DNA of 64,000 bases from Deltaproteobacteria bacterium HGW-Deltaproteobacteria-18. GTDB taxonomy: Bacteria > Desulfobacterota > Desulfovibrionia > Desulfovibrionales > Desulfomicrobiaceae. A program made the position numbers and the translations under genes. Positions 1 to 8,767 of the stretch are shown here, piece by piece. The stretch spans positions 248,001 through 312,000 of the forward strand of contig PHBE01000001.1 in the NCBI GenBank assembly GCA_002841885.1, in the 5' to 3' direction. The notes beneath the pieces are model-generated. The model saw nothing but the letters and a program-made list of their open reading frames with translations. It did not search any database and had not been told where the DNA came from. The first letter of the stretch is position 1. The number at the start of each line of letters is the position of its first letter.

Positions 1-1
1 C

Positions 2-148
2 ATCACCCTGCGCGAGATCGGCGACAAGTACGGGATCACCCGCGAGCGGGTACGCCAGATCGAAGCCCGTCTCCTGCAAAAAATAAAGGCCCAGATGTCG
101 AGCACCATCCAAGATTTCTCCGCAGAGTGGATTGAACATGAAGAATGA
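2..148 (+). CDS. RNA polymerase sigma-70 family factor, C-terminal end (partial)
   Basis: Open frame entering from the left edge and ending at the TGA at 146-148. The 48 visible residues are sigma region 4.2, the helix-turn-helix that reads the -35 element: LREIGDKYGITRERVRQIE is the canonical recognition-helix stretch. The short tail after the HTH (LLQKIKAQMSS...) resembles sigma-32 (RpoH)-type factors more than the conserved RpoD tail, but the diagnostic RpoH box lies outside the window, so only 'sigma-70 family, possibly RpoH' can be supported. It overlaps the next gene by 11 bp, suggesting co-transcription. Confidence 0.85.
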   Translation: MTLREIGDKYGITRERVRQIEARLLQKIKAQMSSTIQDFSAEWIEHEE

Positions 149-911
149 GACTCTCCTTCGCATCAAGCAGGAAAGCGCAGCTGTAACACCTGACGCCCTG
201 CCAAGCTTTTATACGGCCATGAGCGCGGAGCTCGCCTCCGCCCGGGACACGTTCTTTTCGCACCCCATGGTCCTGCGGTGCCGGGAGGATGTGCTGCCCT
301 TTCTGAACGACGAGTTCGGGCACGGCATCGACCACTCCAAAAAAGTCGCCATCGAGTGCAGCGCGCTGATCCTTGGCGAGGCGGAGGCGCTGGGGCTGGA
401 GCAGGCGCGGAGACTGAGCCTCATGGCCATGCTCGCGGGCCTGCTGCATGACACCTGCCGCCTTGAAGGCGACCACGCCACTCGCGGCGCAGACCTTGCG
501 TTGCTGATCCTGCGGGACTATCCCCTCACGGACGAGGAAAAGCAGATGATCGCCAACGCTGTGCGATGCCATGAAGCCTTTTCGGCTCCGGCCGAGTTCG
601 ACAATCCCGGGACGCAACTTTTGGCCGATGCGCTTTACGACGCAGACAAATTTCGTTGGGGGCCTGACAATTTCATCACCACCCTGTGGGAAATATGTAA
701 TTATCAGGAGTGGACCCTTGAGCAGATTCTGGATAAATTTCCCGCCGGACTTGAGGTTGTGGCGTCCATCCAGAACACGTTCCGCACTCCGGCCGGAAAA
801 ATTTACGGACCGGAATTCATTGAACTCGGGCTCGACATGGGCAAAAAGATTTATCAAATAATCCAGGCATTTTGTAGAAAAAATGACTGCTCCGGACACA
901 TCACTGCATGA
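138..911 (+). CDS. HD-domain protein (putative metal-dependent phosphohydrolase)
   Basis: 257 aa. The centre carries an HD-superfamily signature: GHGIDHSKKVA supplies the first His and LLHDTCRLEGDH supplies the His-Asp pair with a following His, spacing typical of small metal-dependent HD phosphohydrolases. No signal peptide or membrane segment is seen, so it is probably cytoplasmic. The ATG at 138 was chosen over the in-frame TTG at 132 because a GAGTGG-like element lies 7 bases upstream. It overlaps the sigma-factor end by 11 bp and the next gene by 4 bp (ATGA), so it sits in an operon. Substrate cannot be inferred. Confidence 0.8.
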   Translation: MKNETLLRIKQESAAVTPDALPSFYTAMSAELASARDTFFSHPMVLRCREDVLPFLNDEFGHGIDHSKKVAIECSALILGEAEALGLEQARRLSLMAMLAGLLHDTCRLEGDHATRGADLALLILRDYPLTDEEKQMIANAVRCHEAFSAPAEFDNPGTQLLADALYDADKFRWGPDNFITTLWEICNYQEWTLEQILDKFPAGLEVVASIQNTFRTPAGKIYGPEFIELGLDMGKKIYQIIQAFCRKNDCSGHITA

Positions 912-2605
912 TCAGAAAGCTTGTCCTCTGGATCCTTCTTCCCGCCGCCATAGCGGCTTCCCTGGGGTGCGCCCACCAAACCGCATCGGCTCCCCCGCTT
1001 TCGCCTCCAGCTCAAGTTCCGGCCTCTTCCGAAGCCGAAGCCATCTATTCCTATCTGGCGTATCGCGAACTGCTGCAGGAAAACAAGAAAGAACAGGCAG
1101 CCCAGGCACTTGAGCAGGCCATCGCCATCAAGCCCACGCCTGAACTCTACCTTGAACTGGGCAACCTGCACTGGCGCGCCTCCAGATTTTCCGATGCCCT
1201 GGTTGTCCTCAATCAGGGTCTGGCCCGTTATCCGGACTCCGAAGCGCTGGTCAGCACCCTGGGCAAGACCTATGCGGCTCAAGGCCGTTTTGACGACGCC
1301 GTGCTCATCCTGGACGACTACCGCAAGAATCATCCTGAACAGACCGACCTGGCCCATGAAGCCGCGCTCTATCGTCTGGAGCAGGGGGAGTTCGGCGAGG
1401 CAGTGGACAGGCTCAATGCCATCCCTCCAAAAGACGCCACCCCGACAACAAAGTTTCTCCTCGGCAAAGGTTTTTTCGGACTCGAACTCTATGACAAGGC
1501 CATCACCGCCTACCAGCAGGCCGTGGCCCTGGACCCCGAATATTACAACGCGTGGATAGAGCTCGGCCTGACGTACGAAATCCAGAAAAACTATATCGAT
1601 GCGGAACGCGTCTTCGCCAAACTCGTGGATTTGGGGATTGGAAACCAGCAGATCCTCTTTCGCCTGATCGAACTTAACCTGAAGCTCAACAATCCAGACC
1701 AGGCTCTCTCCTACGTGCAACAGGGCGCGGATGATCAAGGGCTGGTTCTGGAAGCGGCCAACCTGCTGCTGAACCAGGATTTCTTTGACCATGCGGCGGA
1801 GCTTCTGGACCCAATGGCCCAGGAAAATCCCATCCCCAGCGACGCACTATTTTTCCTGGCCGTGCTCGAATACGAAGGCCGCGACAATCCGGACAAGGCT
1901 TTGGCCTATCTGGAATCCATTCCCGCGAGCCATCAGCACTATGAGCGCAGCCTGATATTCCGCATCCACCTTCTCCACCAGAAAAATGAGAGGGAAGCGG
2001 CCAGGGAACTGTGTCTGTCGGCCATGACGCTTTTCCCCAAACAGCCGGAATTTCGCATCATCATGGCGGAGATGCACGAATTCGAGAAAGAATATCAAAA
2101 AGCGCTGGATGTGCTGCTCCAGACCACGGGCATGTGGCCGGAAAACACGACTGTCCTCTACCGACTGGGCCTGATCTACGATCGCATGGGACACCGTGAC
2201 CAGGCCATGATCATGATGGAAAAGGTCATCTCCAAGGATCCCGAGCACGCCGATGCGCTCAATTACCTCGGCTACACCCTGGCGGAGCAGGGCCGCGACC
2301 TGGAACGGGCGCAGCTGCTGATCGAAAGCGCCCTCCAGGTCAAGCCTGACAACGGCTACTTCATCGACTCCCTGGCCTGGGTCTATTTCAAGCAGGGCAA
2401 GAACAAGAAAGCCTGGCGCGAGATAAAGCGCGCTGTTCAGCTTGTGGATTCGGACCCGGTCATCTGGGAGCACTACGGCGACATCGCCCGTGCCATAGGC
2501 TTCATCATCGAGGCTCGCAAAGGCTATGCAAACTCGCTGGAGCTTGAAGGCGACAATGCCCAGCAGGTGCGGACCAAACTCAACTCCCTGGGCCGGACGC
2601 GATGA
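908..2605 (+). CDS. TPR-repeat lipoprotein
   Basis: 565 aa. The N-terminus is a lipoprotein signal (basic MIRK, hydrophobic core, lipobox SLGC with the lipidated Cys at residue 21), so the mature protein is anchored to an envelope membrane. The rest is a nearly continuous array of tetratricopeptide repeats, e.g. KPTPELYLELGNLHWRASRF, DPEYYNAWIELGLTYEIQKN and DPEHADALNYLGYTLAEQGR. Such lipoproteins scaffold protein complexes at the outer membrane. Translationally coupled to the HD gene (ATGA overlap) and to the following lipoprotein gene (4-bp overlap), suggesting a shared envelope role. The specific partner is unknown. Confidence 0.85.
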   Translation: MIRKLVLWILLPAAIAASLGCAHQTASAPPLSPPAQVPASSEAEAIYSYLAYRELLQENKKEQAAQALEQAIAIKPTPELYLELGNLHWRASRFSDALVVLNQGLARYPDSEALVSTLGKTYAAQGRFDDAVLILDDYRKNHPEQTDLAHEAALYRLEQGEFGEAVDRLNAIPPKDATPTTKFLLGKGFFGLELYDKAITAYQQAVALDPEYYNAWIELGLTYEIQKNYIDAERVFAKLVDLGIGNQQILFRLIELNLKLNNPDQALSYVQQGADDQGLVLEAANLLLNQDFFDHAAELLDPMAQENPIPSDALFFLAVLEYEGRDNPDKALAYLESIPASHQHYERSLIFRIHLLHQKNEREAARELCLSAMTLFPKQPEFRIIMAEMHEFEKEYQKALDVLLQTTGMWPENTTVLYRLGLIYDRMGHRDQAMIMMEKVISKDPEHADALNYLGYTLAEQGRDLERAQLLIESALQVKPDNGYFIDSLAWVYFKQGKNKKAWREIKRAVQLVDSDPVIWEHYGDIARAIGFIIEARKGYANSLELEGDNAQQVRTKLNSLGRTR

Positions 2606-3372
2606 GGTTTTTTGCTCTTGTCATCCTGTTCGCCGTCCTTGGAGGATGCGCCCCGCAGATACCGATCCGGGATCCGGAGGCGGTTTCGCGCATCTGGTCC
2701 ACCCTGCATCCGAGATCTGCTGCCGGAGACCGCGTCACGGCCCGCTTTTCCATGCAGGTGGCAACCAGCGAGCGCACCGGACGCATGGTGGGACAGCTCT
2801 GGGGCTATCCGGCTTCCATCATCCGCCTGGACCTGTCCTCGGGCACAGGAGCATCGGTGGCCTTGATCCGCGAAACTCCCGACCTCTGGATCGCCTACAT
2901 CCCCTCGGAGAACAAGGCCTACCGGCACGCCCAGGCCCGGGCCGGGCTAGCCCTTTTCCAGATTCCCGTGCCGTTCGACGCCAGGCAGATCAGCGCCCTG
3001 CTCGGCGGCAACCTCGGACCGATCCTGCCGCCGGAATACACGTCTGTCGAAGGAACCCGGGAAGGACGCATCCGTTTCAATTTTTCCTCGGGCGACGTGG
3101 CCTATGTGGAAACCCCGGAAAACATGGAGACGCTGATCCTTGGCGGCAGGAAGGGTTGGACGCTGACCTGTGAAGGGGTCTACTCGGCACCGGCATTTCC
3201 CGACCATGTCCTCTACGACAAACACACTTTTTCATCCCCCAGGGATGGCAAGGCCGTGCTCAGGGTCAAATCCCTTGAAGCCGGCGGAGAATGGCAGAAC
3301 CGCGACCTGGACCTGAATTTGCCCCAGGACGTACAATGGATGCGCATCACATCCGCGCCTCGGCAAAACTAA
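2602..3372 (+). CDS. Outer-membrane lipoprotein, LolB/DUF4292-like
   Basis: 256 aa with a clear lipobox (AVLGGC, Cys at about residue 17). After a short linker the protein is rich in alternating beta-strand patterns: RFSMQVATSERTGRMVGQLWG, SIIRLDLSSGTGASVALIRE, LWIAYIPSENKAYRH, GRIRFNFSSGDVAYVET. This fits the half-barrel LolA/LolB-like lipoprotein fold, and similar proteins are annotated LolB-like or DUF4292. It starts inside the stop region of the TPR lipoprotein (4-bp overlap), so the two are probably made together. LolB function is not established from sequence alone. Confidence 0.65.
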   Translation: MRFFALVILFAVLGGCAPQIPIRDPEAVSRIWSTLHPRSAAGDRVTARFSMQVATSERTGRMVGQLWGYPASIIRLDLSSGTGASVALIRETPDLWIAYIPSENKAYRHAQARAGLALFQIPVPFDARQISALLGGNLGPILPPEYTSVEGTREGRIRFNFSSGDVAYVETPENMETLILGGRKGWTLTCEGVYSAPAFPDHVLYDKHTFSSPRDGKAVLRVKSLEAGGEWQNRDLDLNLPQDVQWMRITSAPRQN

Positions 3373-3392
3373 AACTTCATTGGAGGGAGTGA

Positions 3393-3719
3393 ATGCTCAA
3401 GGACACGTTAAAACCCGTCACCAACGGATTCAAGCTCCTTGCCAGCGAGGGCAAGTGGGTATTCATCAAGGGCTTTCGGCGCTGGGAAATCCGGCAGATG
3501 GAAAAGCGTCTGGCCGAAGAATTCCAGAATCTTGGCCGCAGCTACGCCGCAAGCCACACCAAGGGCGCAGCCTTCGATCCCAAGGCCAGCGACAATGACC
3601 TGACCTTGAAACAGATCAGCTTCCTGCAGGAAGAGATCGCCCATCTGGAACAGGAACTGGCCTCCACCCGGGCCGATTACATCAAGAACCGCGCAGAAGA
3701 ACGCGGCACCGAGGTTTAG
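3393..3719 (+). CDS. Small coiled-coil protein of unknown function
   Basis: 108 aa, preceded by a strong ribosome binding site (GGAGGGAGTG just upstream of the ATG at 3393). No signal peptide or membrane segment. The C-terminal half (LTLKQISFLQEEIAHLEQELASTRADY and on) shows heptad spacing of a coiled coil; the N-terminal half is basic and amphipathic. The stop codon abuts the start of rpiB, so the genes are likely co-transcribed. No family recognised. Confidence 0.6.
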   Translation: MLKDTLKPVTNGFKLLASEGKWVFIKGFRRWEIRQMEKRLAEEFQNLGRSYAASHTKGAAFDPKASDNDLTLKQISFLQEEIAHLEQELASTRADYIKNRAEERGTEV

Positions 3720-4169
3720 ATGCGCACCATCGTCTTCGGCTCCGACCACGCGGGTTTCGGACTCAAGAACATTCTCATGGAGCACTTTGCCGGGCGTTTC
3801 AAAACCATCGATGTCGGTACCCACTCCCTGGATAGCTGCGACTACCCTAACATCGCGGGCAAACTGGCCACCGAAGTGCTGGCACTTGACGCCACGGGCA
3901 TCCTCATCTGCGGCTCCGGCATCGGCGTGTCCATCACCGCCAACCGCTTCGAGGGCATCCGTGCCGCCCTGTGCGCCAACGAATACATGGCCCGCATGAG
4001 CCGCATGCACAACGACGCCAATGTGCTGTGCATGGGCGAACGCATCATTGGAGTCGATCTGGCCAAGGCCATCGCCGACGCGTTCCTCGGCACCGAGTTC
4101 GAGGGAGGACGCCACCAGCGCCGCGTGGACCTGATCGATCGGCAGACCCCCTCGCATCAACAATCATAA
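3720..4169 (+). CDS. rpiB: Ribose-5-phosphate isomerase B
   Basis: 149 aa, the usual length for RpiB. It interconverts ribose-5-phosphate and ribulose-5-phosphate in the non-oxidative pentose phosphate pathway. Diagnostic segments: GSDHAGFGLK at the N-terminus, the catalytic-loop motif LICGSGIGVSITANRF with Cys and Ser-Gly, and the HNDANVLCMGERIIG segment. The ATG directly follows the previous stop codon. It is followed 29 bp downstream by transketolase, forming a sugar-phosphate module that ends with a class II fructose bisphosphatase. Confidence 0.93.
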   Translation: MRTIVFGSDHAGFGLKNILMEHFAGRFKTIDVGTHSLDSCDYPNIAGKLATEVLALDATGILICGSGIGVSITANRFEGIRAALCANEYMARMSRMHNDANVLCMGERIIGVDLAKAIADAFLGTEFEGGRHQRRVDLIDRQTPSHQQS

Positions 4170-4198
4170 CGCCTCTTTCGCACATCACGAGAACCATC

Positions 4199-6172
4199 AT
4201 GACCACCAACGCTTCCCCGATAGATACCAAAGCCGTCAACGTCATCAAGGGCCTGATCATGGACACGGTCCGGGCCTCCAACTCCGGCCATCCCGGCGGC
4301 GCCATGTCCTCGGCAGACTTTGCCTACGTACTGTTCAAGGAATTCCTCAATTTCGATCCCAAGGATCCCAAATGGTTCAACCGCGACCGCTTCGTGCTGT
4401 CCGCGGGTCATGAATCCGCTCTGCTTTACGCCCTGCTTACCTTGCGGGGCAGTCTGAGCGTCGATGATCTCAAGGCCTTCCGCCAGTTCGGCAGCAAGAC
4501 TCCCGGGCACCCCGAACACGACATGACCGACGGCGTCGAGGCCACCACCGGACCGCTGGGCCAGGGTTTCGCCATGGCCGGCGGCATGGCCGTGGCCGAA
4601 GCATTTCTGCGCGACTACCTGGATGCCGAGAGTGCAGGGCATTTCACCTATGCGCTGGTCTCCGACGGCGACGTCCAGGAACCCATCTGCCTCGGCAGCG
4701 CCGCCCTTTTCGGCCATTGGGGACTGGGCAGGCTCATCGTCTACTATGACAGCAACAAGATCCAGCTGGCCGGACCGACATGCCGGGCGGACACCATCGA
4801 CCACAAGGCTCTTTTCGAGAGCATGCACTGGCAGGTCATCGAGATCGACGGCCACGACCACGAGCAGATCCGCAAAGCCATCGTCGCAGGCCAGGCCGAG
4901 ACGGCAAAGCCGACCCTGATCATCGGCCACACGACCATGGCCAAGGGCTGCGCCACTCTGGAGGGAAGCGAATCCACCCACGGTTCCCCGTTGCCCGTGG
5001 AGGAAATCACGGCCACCAAGGCAAAACTCAAACTGCCCGATGAGAGTTTTCATCTTCCCGAAGACGTACTCTCACACTTCCGCGCACGCTTCGCATCCCT
5101 GGGTGCGGCCCGCAATGAATGGGACGGACTGATCGCTGACCGGCTTTCGAACCCCGACTTCGCGGCCAAATGGGAAAACGCGACCACTCCGGTCTGCCAG
5201 CGCAACCTGACCTGGCCGGACTTCGAATCCGGAACCAGTGTGGCCACTCGCAAAGCCTTTGGCGCTTGCCTTGGCGCCATGATGGAACAACTGCCCACGC
5301 TCATGGGCGGTTCGGCCGATCTTGATCCTTCCAACCAGACCGTCAAATTCCGCGAGTTCGCAGGAATTTTCAACGCCGTCAGCAACGCAAAAGGTCGCAA
5401 CCTCTGCTTCGGCGTGCGCGAATTCCCCATGGGCGCGATCCTGAACGGCTTGGCCCTGCACGGCGGCATCGTTCCCTTCGGTGCGACCTTCCTCGTCTTC
5501 TCCGATTACGAGAGAAACGCCATCCGCATGTCCGCGCTGCAGCACCTGCCGGTCCTGCATGTCTTCACCCACGATTCCTTTTTCGTCGGCGAAGACGGAC
5601 CTACCCATCAGCCCATCGAGCATGTCAGCTCCCTGCGTCTGATCCCGAACCTTCTGGTCCTGCGCCCGGCCGACGCACGCGAAAGCGCGGCCTGCATGGC
5701 GGTGGCCCTGAAACAGAAGTCACGACCCTCCGTCCTGATCTTCACCCGCCAGGGCCTGCCCGTACTCGAGCTGCCGACACAGCTGGAAGAACATGTGAGC
5801 AAGGGTGCATACGTGATCCGCGATCCCCAAGGAACAGCCCCCGAGATGCTGATTCTGGCCTCCGGCTCGGAAGTGCATCTGGCCGTGGAAGCCGCCGAGG
5901 CTTGTCCAGAGCTGAAAATCCGCGTCGTTTCCGTTCCGAGCATGGAACTTTTCGACGAGCAAAGCGCCCAGTACCGCGAATCCGTCATGCCCCGCTCCAT
6001 CACCCGCCGCGTAGCCATCGAGGCCGGTCGCTCGGACCTGTGGTACAAATACGTCGGACTGGACGGCAAGGTGTGGGGCATCAACCATTTCGGCGCTTCG
6101 GCCCCGGCCGGCGTGCTGAAGGAAGAGTACGGATTCACCACCGCCAACCTCATCAAGTTCATCAAGGAATAG
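4199..6172 (+). CDS. tkt: Transketolase
   Basis: 657 aa, full family length. Transfers two-carbon ketol units between sugar phosphates using thiamine diphosphate. Seen: the N-terminal SGHPGGAMSSAD motif, the TPGHPEHDMTDGVEATTGPLGQG substrate-loop region in part, the ThDP/Mg motif GDGDVQEP-type (VSDGDVQEPICLG), the pyrimidine domain PTHQPIEHVSSLR with the catalytic His region, and a C-terminal domain ending FIKE. The ATG at 4199 is chosen because homology begins at once (SPIDTKAVNVIKGLIMDTVRA); the same frame is open further upstream across rpiB but that extension is spurious. The next gene begins 1 bp after its stop codon. Confidence 0.93.
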   Translation: MTTNASPIDTKAVNVIKGLIMDTVRASNSGHPGGAMSSADFAYVLFKEFLNFDPKDPKWFNRDRFVLSAGHESALLYALLTLRGSLSVDDLKAFRQFGSKTPGHPEHDMTDGVEATTGPLGQGFAMAGGMAVAEAFLRDYLDAESAGHFTYALVSDGDVQEPICLGSAALFGHWGLGRLIVYYDSNKIQLAGPTCRADTIDHKALFESMHWQVIEIDGHDHEQIRKAIVAGQAETAKPTLIIGHTTMAKGCATLEGSESTHGSPLPVEEITATKAKLKLPDESFHLPEDVLSHFRARFASLGAARNEWDGLIADRLSNPDFAAKWENATTPVCQRNLTWPDFESGTSVATRKAFGACLGAMMEQLPTLMGGSADLDPSNQTVKFREFAGIFNAVSNAKGRNLCFGVREFPMGAILNGLALHGGIVPFGATFLVFSDYERNAIRMSALQHLPVLHVFTHDSFFVGEDGPTHQPIEHVSSLRLIPNLLVLRPADARESAACMAVALKQKSRPSVLIFTRQGLPVLELPTQLEEHVSKGAYVIRDPQGTAPEMLILASGSEVHLAVEAAEACPELKIRVVSVPSMELFDEQSAQYRESVMPRSITRRVAIEAGRSDLWYKYVGLDGKVWGINHFGASAPAGVLKEEYGFTTANLIKFIKE

Positions 6173-6173
6173 C

Positions 6174-7154
6174 ATGGAAGCCCCGCAACGAAATCTGGCC
6201 ATGGACCTGGTCCGGGTCACTGAAGCCGCGGCCCTGGCCTCGGCCCGCTGGCTCGGCAAGGGCGCCAAGAACGAAGGCGACGGAGCAGCCGTGGACGCCA
6301 TGCGGCTGTCCTTCAACACGCTGGATATCGACGGCCGCATCGTCATCGGTGAGGGCGAGAAGGATGAAGCACCCATGCTCTACAACGGCGAGCATATCGG
6401 CACAGGCCGGGGTGCAGCCGTGGATGTTGCCGTCGATCCTGTCGAAGGCACCAACCTGCTGGCTTACGGGCGGCCCAATGCCATCGCCGTGGTCGGACTG
6501 GCCCCGGCCGGGACCATGTTCAATCCTGGCCCGAGCTACTACATGAAAAAACTTGTGGTCCCGGCCCCGGCCAAGGGCGTTGTCGACATGAACGCCCCCG
6601 TGGCCCACAATCTTGAGGCCACTGCCAAGGCTCTGGGCAAAAAGGTTGAGGATCTGGTCATCTTCGTTCTGGACAAGCCGCGCCACAAGGATCTCATTGC
6701 CCAGATCCGCACCGCCGGGGCGCGCATCCAGCTGCACACCGATGGCGACGTGGCCGGAGCACTCATGGCCGTCGACCCATCCTCCAACGTGGACATGATG
6801 TTCGGCACCGGCGGCACCCCTGAAGGCGTTTTGGCGGCCTGCGCCATCAAGGCCCTTGGCGGCGAGATTCTGGCCCAATTCGATCCCCAGTCCGAATCCG
6901 AACGCAAGAACGTGCTCGACTTCGGACTGGACCTGAACCAGGTGCTGACCACTGACACGCTCATCCGCGACGACAACGTCTTCTTCGCGGCCACGGGCAT
7001 TTCGGGCGGCACGTTCCTGGGCGGCGTTTCCTACACCGGCACGGGAGCCACCACCCACTCGCTGGTCCTGCGTGGCAAGACCGGCACCATCCGCCGCATC
7101 ACCTCCACCCACCAGTGGGACAAGCTGATGCGCTTCTCGGCCATCAAGTACTAG
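6174..7154 (+). CDS. glpX: Fructose-1,6-bisphosphatase class II (possibly dual-function)
   Basis: 326 aa, GlpX-type. Hydrolyses fructose-1,6-bisphosphate (some homologues also sedoheptulose-1,7-bisphosphate) in gluconeogenesis and the pentose phosphate cycle. Recognised by GEGEKDEAPML near residue 60, the VDPVEGTN metal site of the Li-sensitive phosphatase fold, and MMFGTGGTPEGVLAACA. Begins 1 bp after the transketolase stop codon, so rpiB-tkt-glpX form one transcription unit for interconverting hexose and pentose phosphates. A hairpin terminator follows at 7177-7216. Confidence 0.93.
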   Translation: MEAPQRNLAMDLVRVTEAAALASARWLGKGAKNEGDGAAVDAMRLSFNTLDIDGRIVIGEGEKDEAPMLYNGEHIGTGRGAAVDVAVDPVEGTNLLAYGRPNAIAVVGLAPAGTMFNPGPSYYMKKLVVPAPAKGVVDMNAPVAHNLEATAKALGKKVEDLVIFVLDKPRHKDLIAQIRTAGARIQLHTDGDVAGALMAVDPSSNVDMMFGTGGTPEGVLAACAIKALGGEILAQFDPQSESERKNVLDFGLDLNQVLTTDTLIRDDNVFFAATGISGGTFLGGVSYTGTGATTHSLVLRGKTGTIRRITSTHQWDKLMRFSAIKY

Positions 7155-7176
7155 ACCCGCGGGCTCGCAAAACACG

Positions 7177-7216
7177 AAGCGCCTCCAGCCGATGTCCGGC
7201 CGGAGGCGCTTTTTTC
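7177..7216 (+). terminator. Rho-independent terminator after glpX
   Basis: Perfect 10-bp stem (AAGCGCCTCC at 7177-7186 with GGAGGCGCTT at 7202-7211) followed by a run of T. It lies 23 bp after the glpX stop codon and closes the core operon. Confidence 0.85.
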
Positions 7217-7290
7217 GTTCCCGCAAATAACGGTGCACCCCCTCATCCTCATCCACCTCCGACGCCTCAATCACCCCCAGCAACGCCACA

Positions 7291-7467
7291 AGGCCCGGTG
7301 TCGTCATGGCCTTGGGGCTCGCCTGCTGTCTGACTGAACCAGGCATCGTTTGTTGAATCGTTGCCCCTGCGCGGCTTCGGATTATCGCCCTGCACGCAAC
7401 GATTCAACTCTACGAGGCCCGAGAAGGAGTTCAGGCGGGGCCCAAGGCCATGACGGCACCGGGCCGC
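7291..7467. repeat. 177-bp imperfect palindrome (inverted repeat pair)
   Basis: Intergenic 7217-7497 has no gene. Two arms face each other: 7292-7315 (GGCCCGGTGTCGTCATGGCC and on) matches the reverse complement of 7442-7465 with very few differences, and a second inner block GTTGAATCGTTGC (7352-7364) matches in inverted orientation GCAACGATTCAAC (7396-7408). The spacing between blocks is similar in both arms, so the whole segment could fold into one long cruciform or RNA hairpin. Could be a miniature transposable element, a degenerate repeat or a structured RNA. Confidence 0.6.
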
Positions 7468-7497
7468 TTTCCGAACAGGATACCCAATCAAAAAAGA

Positions 7498-8028
7498 CTA
7501 AAGCCCCCTGCTCTCAAACCACCTAAATAATCCCAACACAACACAGACAAACACGATGATCACAACCCAGGGCGACACGCCCAGGGTCTCGGGCAATCCG
7601 ATCTTGCCGTAATCGGCCCAGGACAGAACCGTGCGCTGAAAAAAAGGATACAGTTCTGCATAGATTGCCGCACCCGCCAACATGCCGATGATGGCGAAGA
7701 TTGCGTGCCAGCGCCCTTCGCCCAGAGCTCCAACGGAGGTTCCCGGACAGTAGCCCACGACCGCCCACCCCGCCCCAAACAGGCCGCCACCCACAAGAAC
7801 GGCGCCCACGTTCATGGCCTTATGGCTCAGGGTGATCATGCCGGCTCCAGACATTGCGGCAATGCCGACCATGCCCACCATGATGGCCGAGAGCATGAAC
7901 TTGAGGATGGTCATGTCTTTGAGCAGCATGGCACCGACCTGTTTCTCGAAGCGCAATACCCGGCCTTTCTGCAACAGAAAGCCGAAAAGGATGCCGGTGA
8001 CCAGTCCCAGAATTTGTTCCGTGCTCAT
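7498..8028 (-). CDS. YeeE/YedE family sulfur permease subunit (second half)
   Basis: 176 aa, about five hydrophobic segments. Carries the family's conserved cysteine motif VVGYCPGTSVGALGEGRW, which lines the thiosulfate path in structurally known YeeE (TsuA) proteins. GGAGG lies 5 bases before its ATG and the start overlaps the stop of its partner by 4 bp. Single-chain YeeE proteins are about twice as long, so this and its upstream neighbour form a split permease. Substrate (thiosulfate or another sulfur anion) is inferred from the family. Confidence 0.8.
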   Translation of the reverse strand: MSTEQILGLVTGILFGFLLQKGRVLRFEKQVGAMLLKDMTILKFMLSAIMVGMVGIAAMSGAGMITLSHKAMNVGAVLVGGGLFGAGWAVVGYCPGTSVGALGEGRWHAIFAIIGMLAGAAIYAELYPFFQRTVLSWADYGKIGLPETLGVSPWVVIIVFVCVVLGLFRWFESRGL

Positions 8029-8570
8029 CGTGACCTCCTCTTGTAAACGATCGAAGCCACTATTACGCCCACACCAAAAAACATGCCCAGTGCCACAAAA
8101 GCGCTGACGGAAAGCTGCATCATTCCGCTGAGACCGTGCCCACTGGGGCAGCCACTCGCCATCCGGGCACCGATCATGGCCACGATCCCGCCCAGGAAAG
8201 CCCAGACGGCTCGCTTGCCGACGGATGGCCCGAAATGTTTTTCCCAGGTCGGAGGAACGCTTTCGAGCTTGAAGCTCTTGTCCGTGCTCGAAGCGATAAG
8301 TGCTCCGGCGAAGATGCCAAGCACCAGCATGAACTGCCAGTCGACCTTCACCTTTTGCTTGGTGAAATATTCATTGGCCTGCACGTGCTCGGGAATGACC
8401 TGCTTTTCAATGACGCCCACGCCGCGCACAAAGGTGGTCGAGGCACCCAGATAATTTGTTTTTCCGAGCCAGGCCGTCGAGGCATAGGCTGATACAATGG
8501 CCAGCACGCCAACCAATGCTCCGGCCAGATATGGACTCCATCCGCCGGAATCCTTTCTTTTGGGTTTCAT
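8025..8570 (-). CDS. YeeE/YedE family sulfur permease subunit (first half)
   Basis: 181 aa membrane protein. An N-terminal membrane segment is followed by a loop of about 60 residues and then three to four further hydrophobic segments. Conserved cysteine motif RMASGCPSGHGLSG corresponds to the first half of YeeE/YedE proteins. Start fixed by GGAGG 8 bases upstream of the ATG. It is the promoter-proximal gene of a two-gene unit, read divergently from a NarL-type response regulator; the shared 197-bp region probably holds both promoters. Confidence 0.8.
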   Translation of the reverse strand: MKPKRKDSGGWSPYLAGALVGVLAIVSAYASTAWLGKTNYLGASTTFVRGVGVIEKQVIPEHVQANEYFTKQKVKVDWQFMLVLGIFAGALIASSTDKSFKLESVPPTWEKHFGPSVGKRAVWAFLGGIVAMIGARMASGCPSGHGLSGMMQLSVSAFVALGMFFGVGVIVASIVYKRRSR

Positions 8571-8767
8571 ACGACATACCTCCTGTTTGATTGATGCCGA
8601 AATAGCTCAACAGAACAAACCAATGCAAGCTCATCCGCCAGCGTGACATATCCTGAACATACTGAGGACCGTTTGCAGCGACATTGAGCCGGACACACTC
8701 TTTGTGCCAGGCAGGACTTGAACTCCAGCTGATCGCGTGGCATGCATCAGTTTGGGAGAAGTGTACA

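Noticed and set aside
36-899. Long open frame on the minus strand opposite the HD-domain gene
   Set aside because: Its composition is that of an antisense shadow; the plus-strand frame has the HD motifs and operon overlaps.
3971-4198. Long in-frame N-terminal extension of transketolase across rpiB
   Set aside because: It overlaps most of rpiB in another frame, has no family similarity, and the transketolase homology begins at the ATG at 4199.
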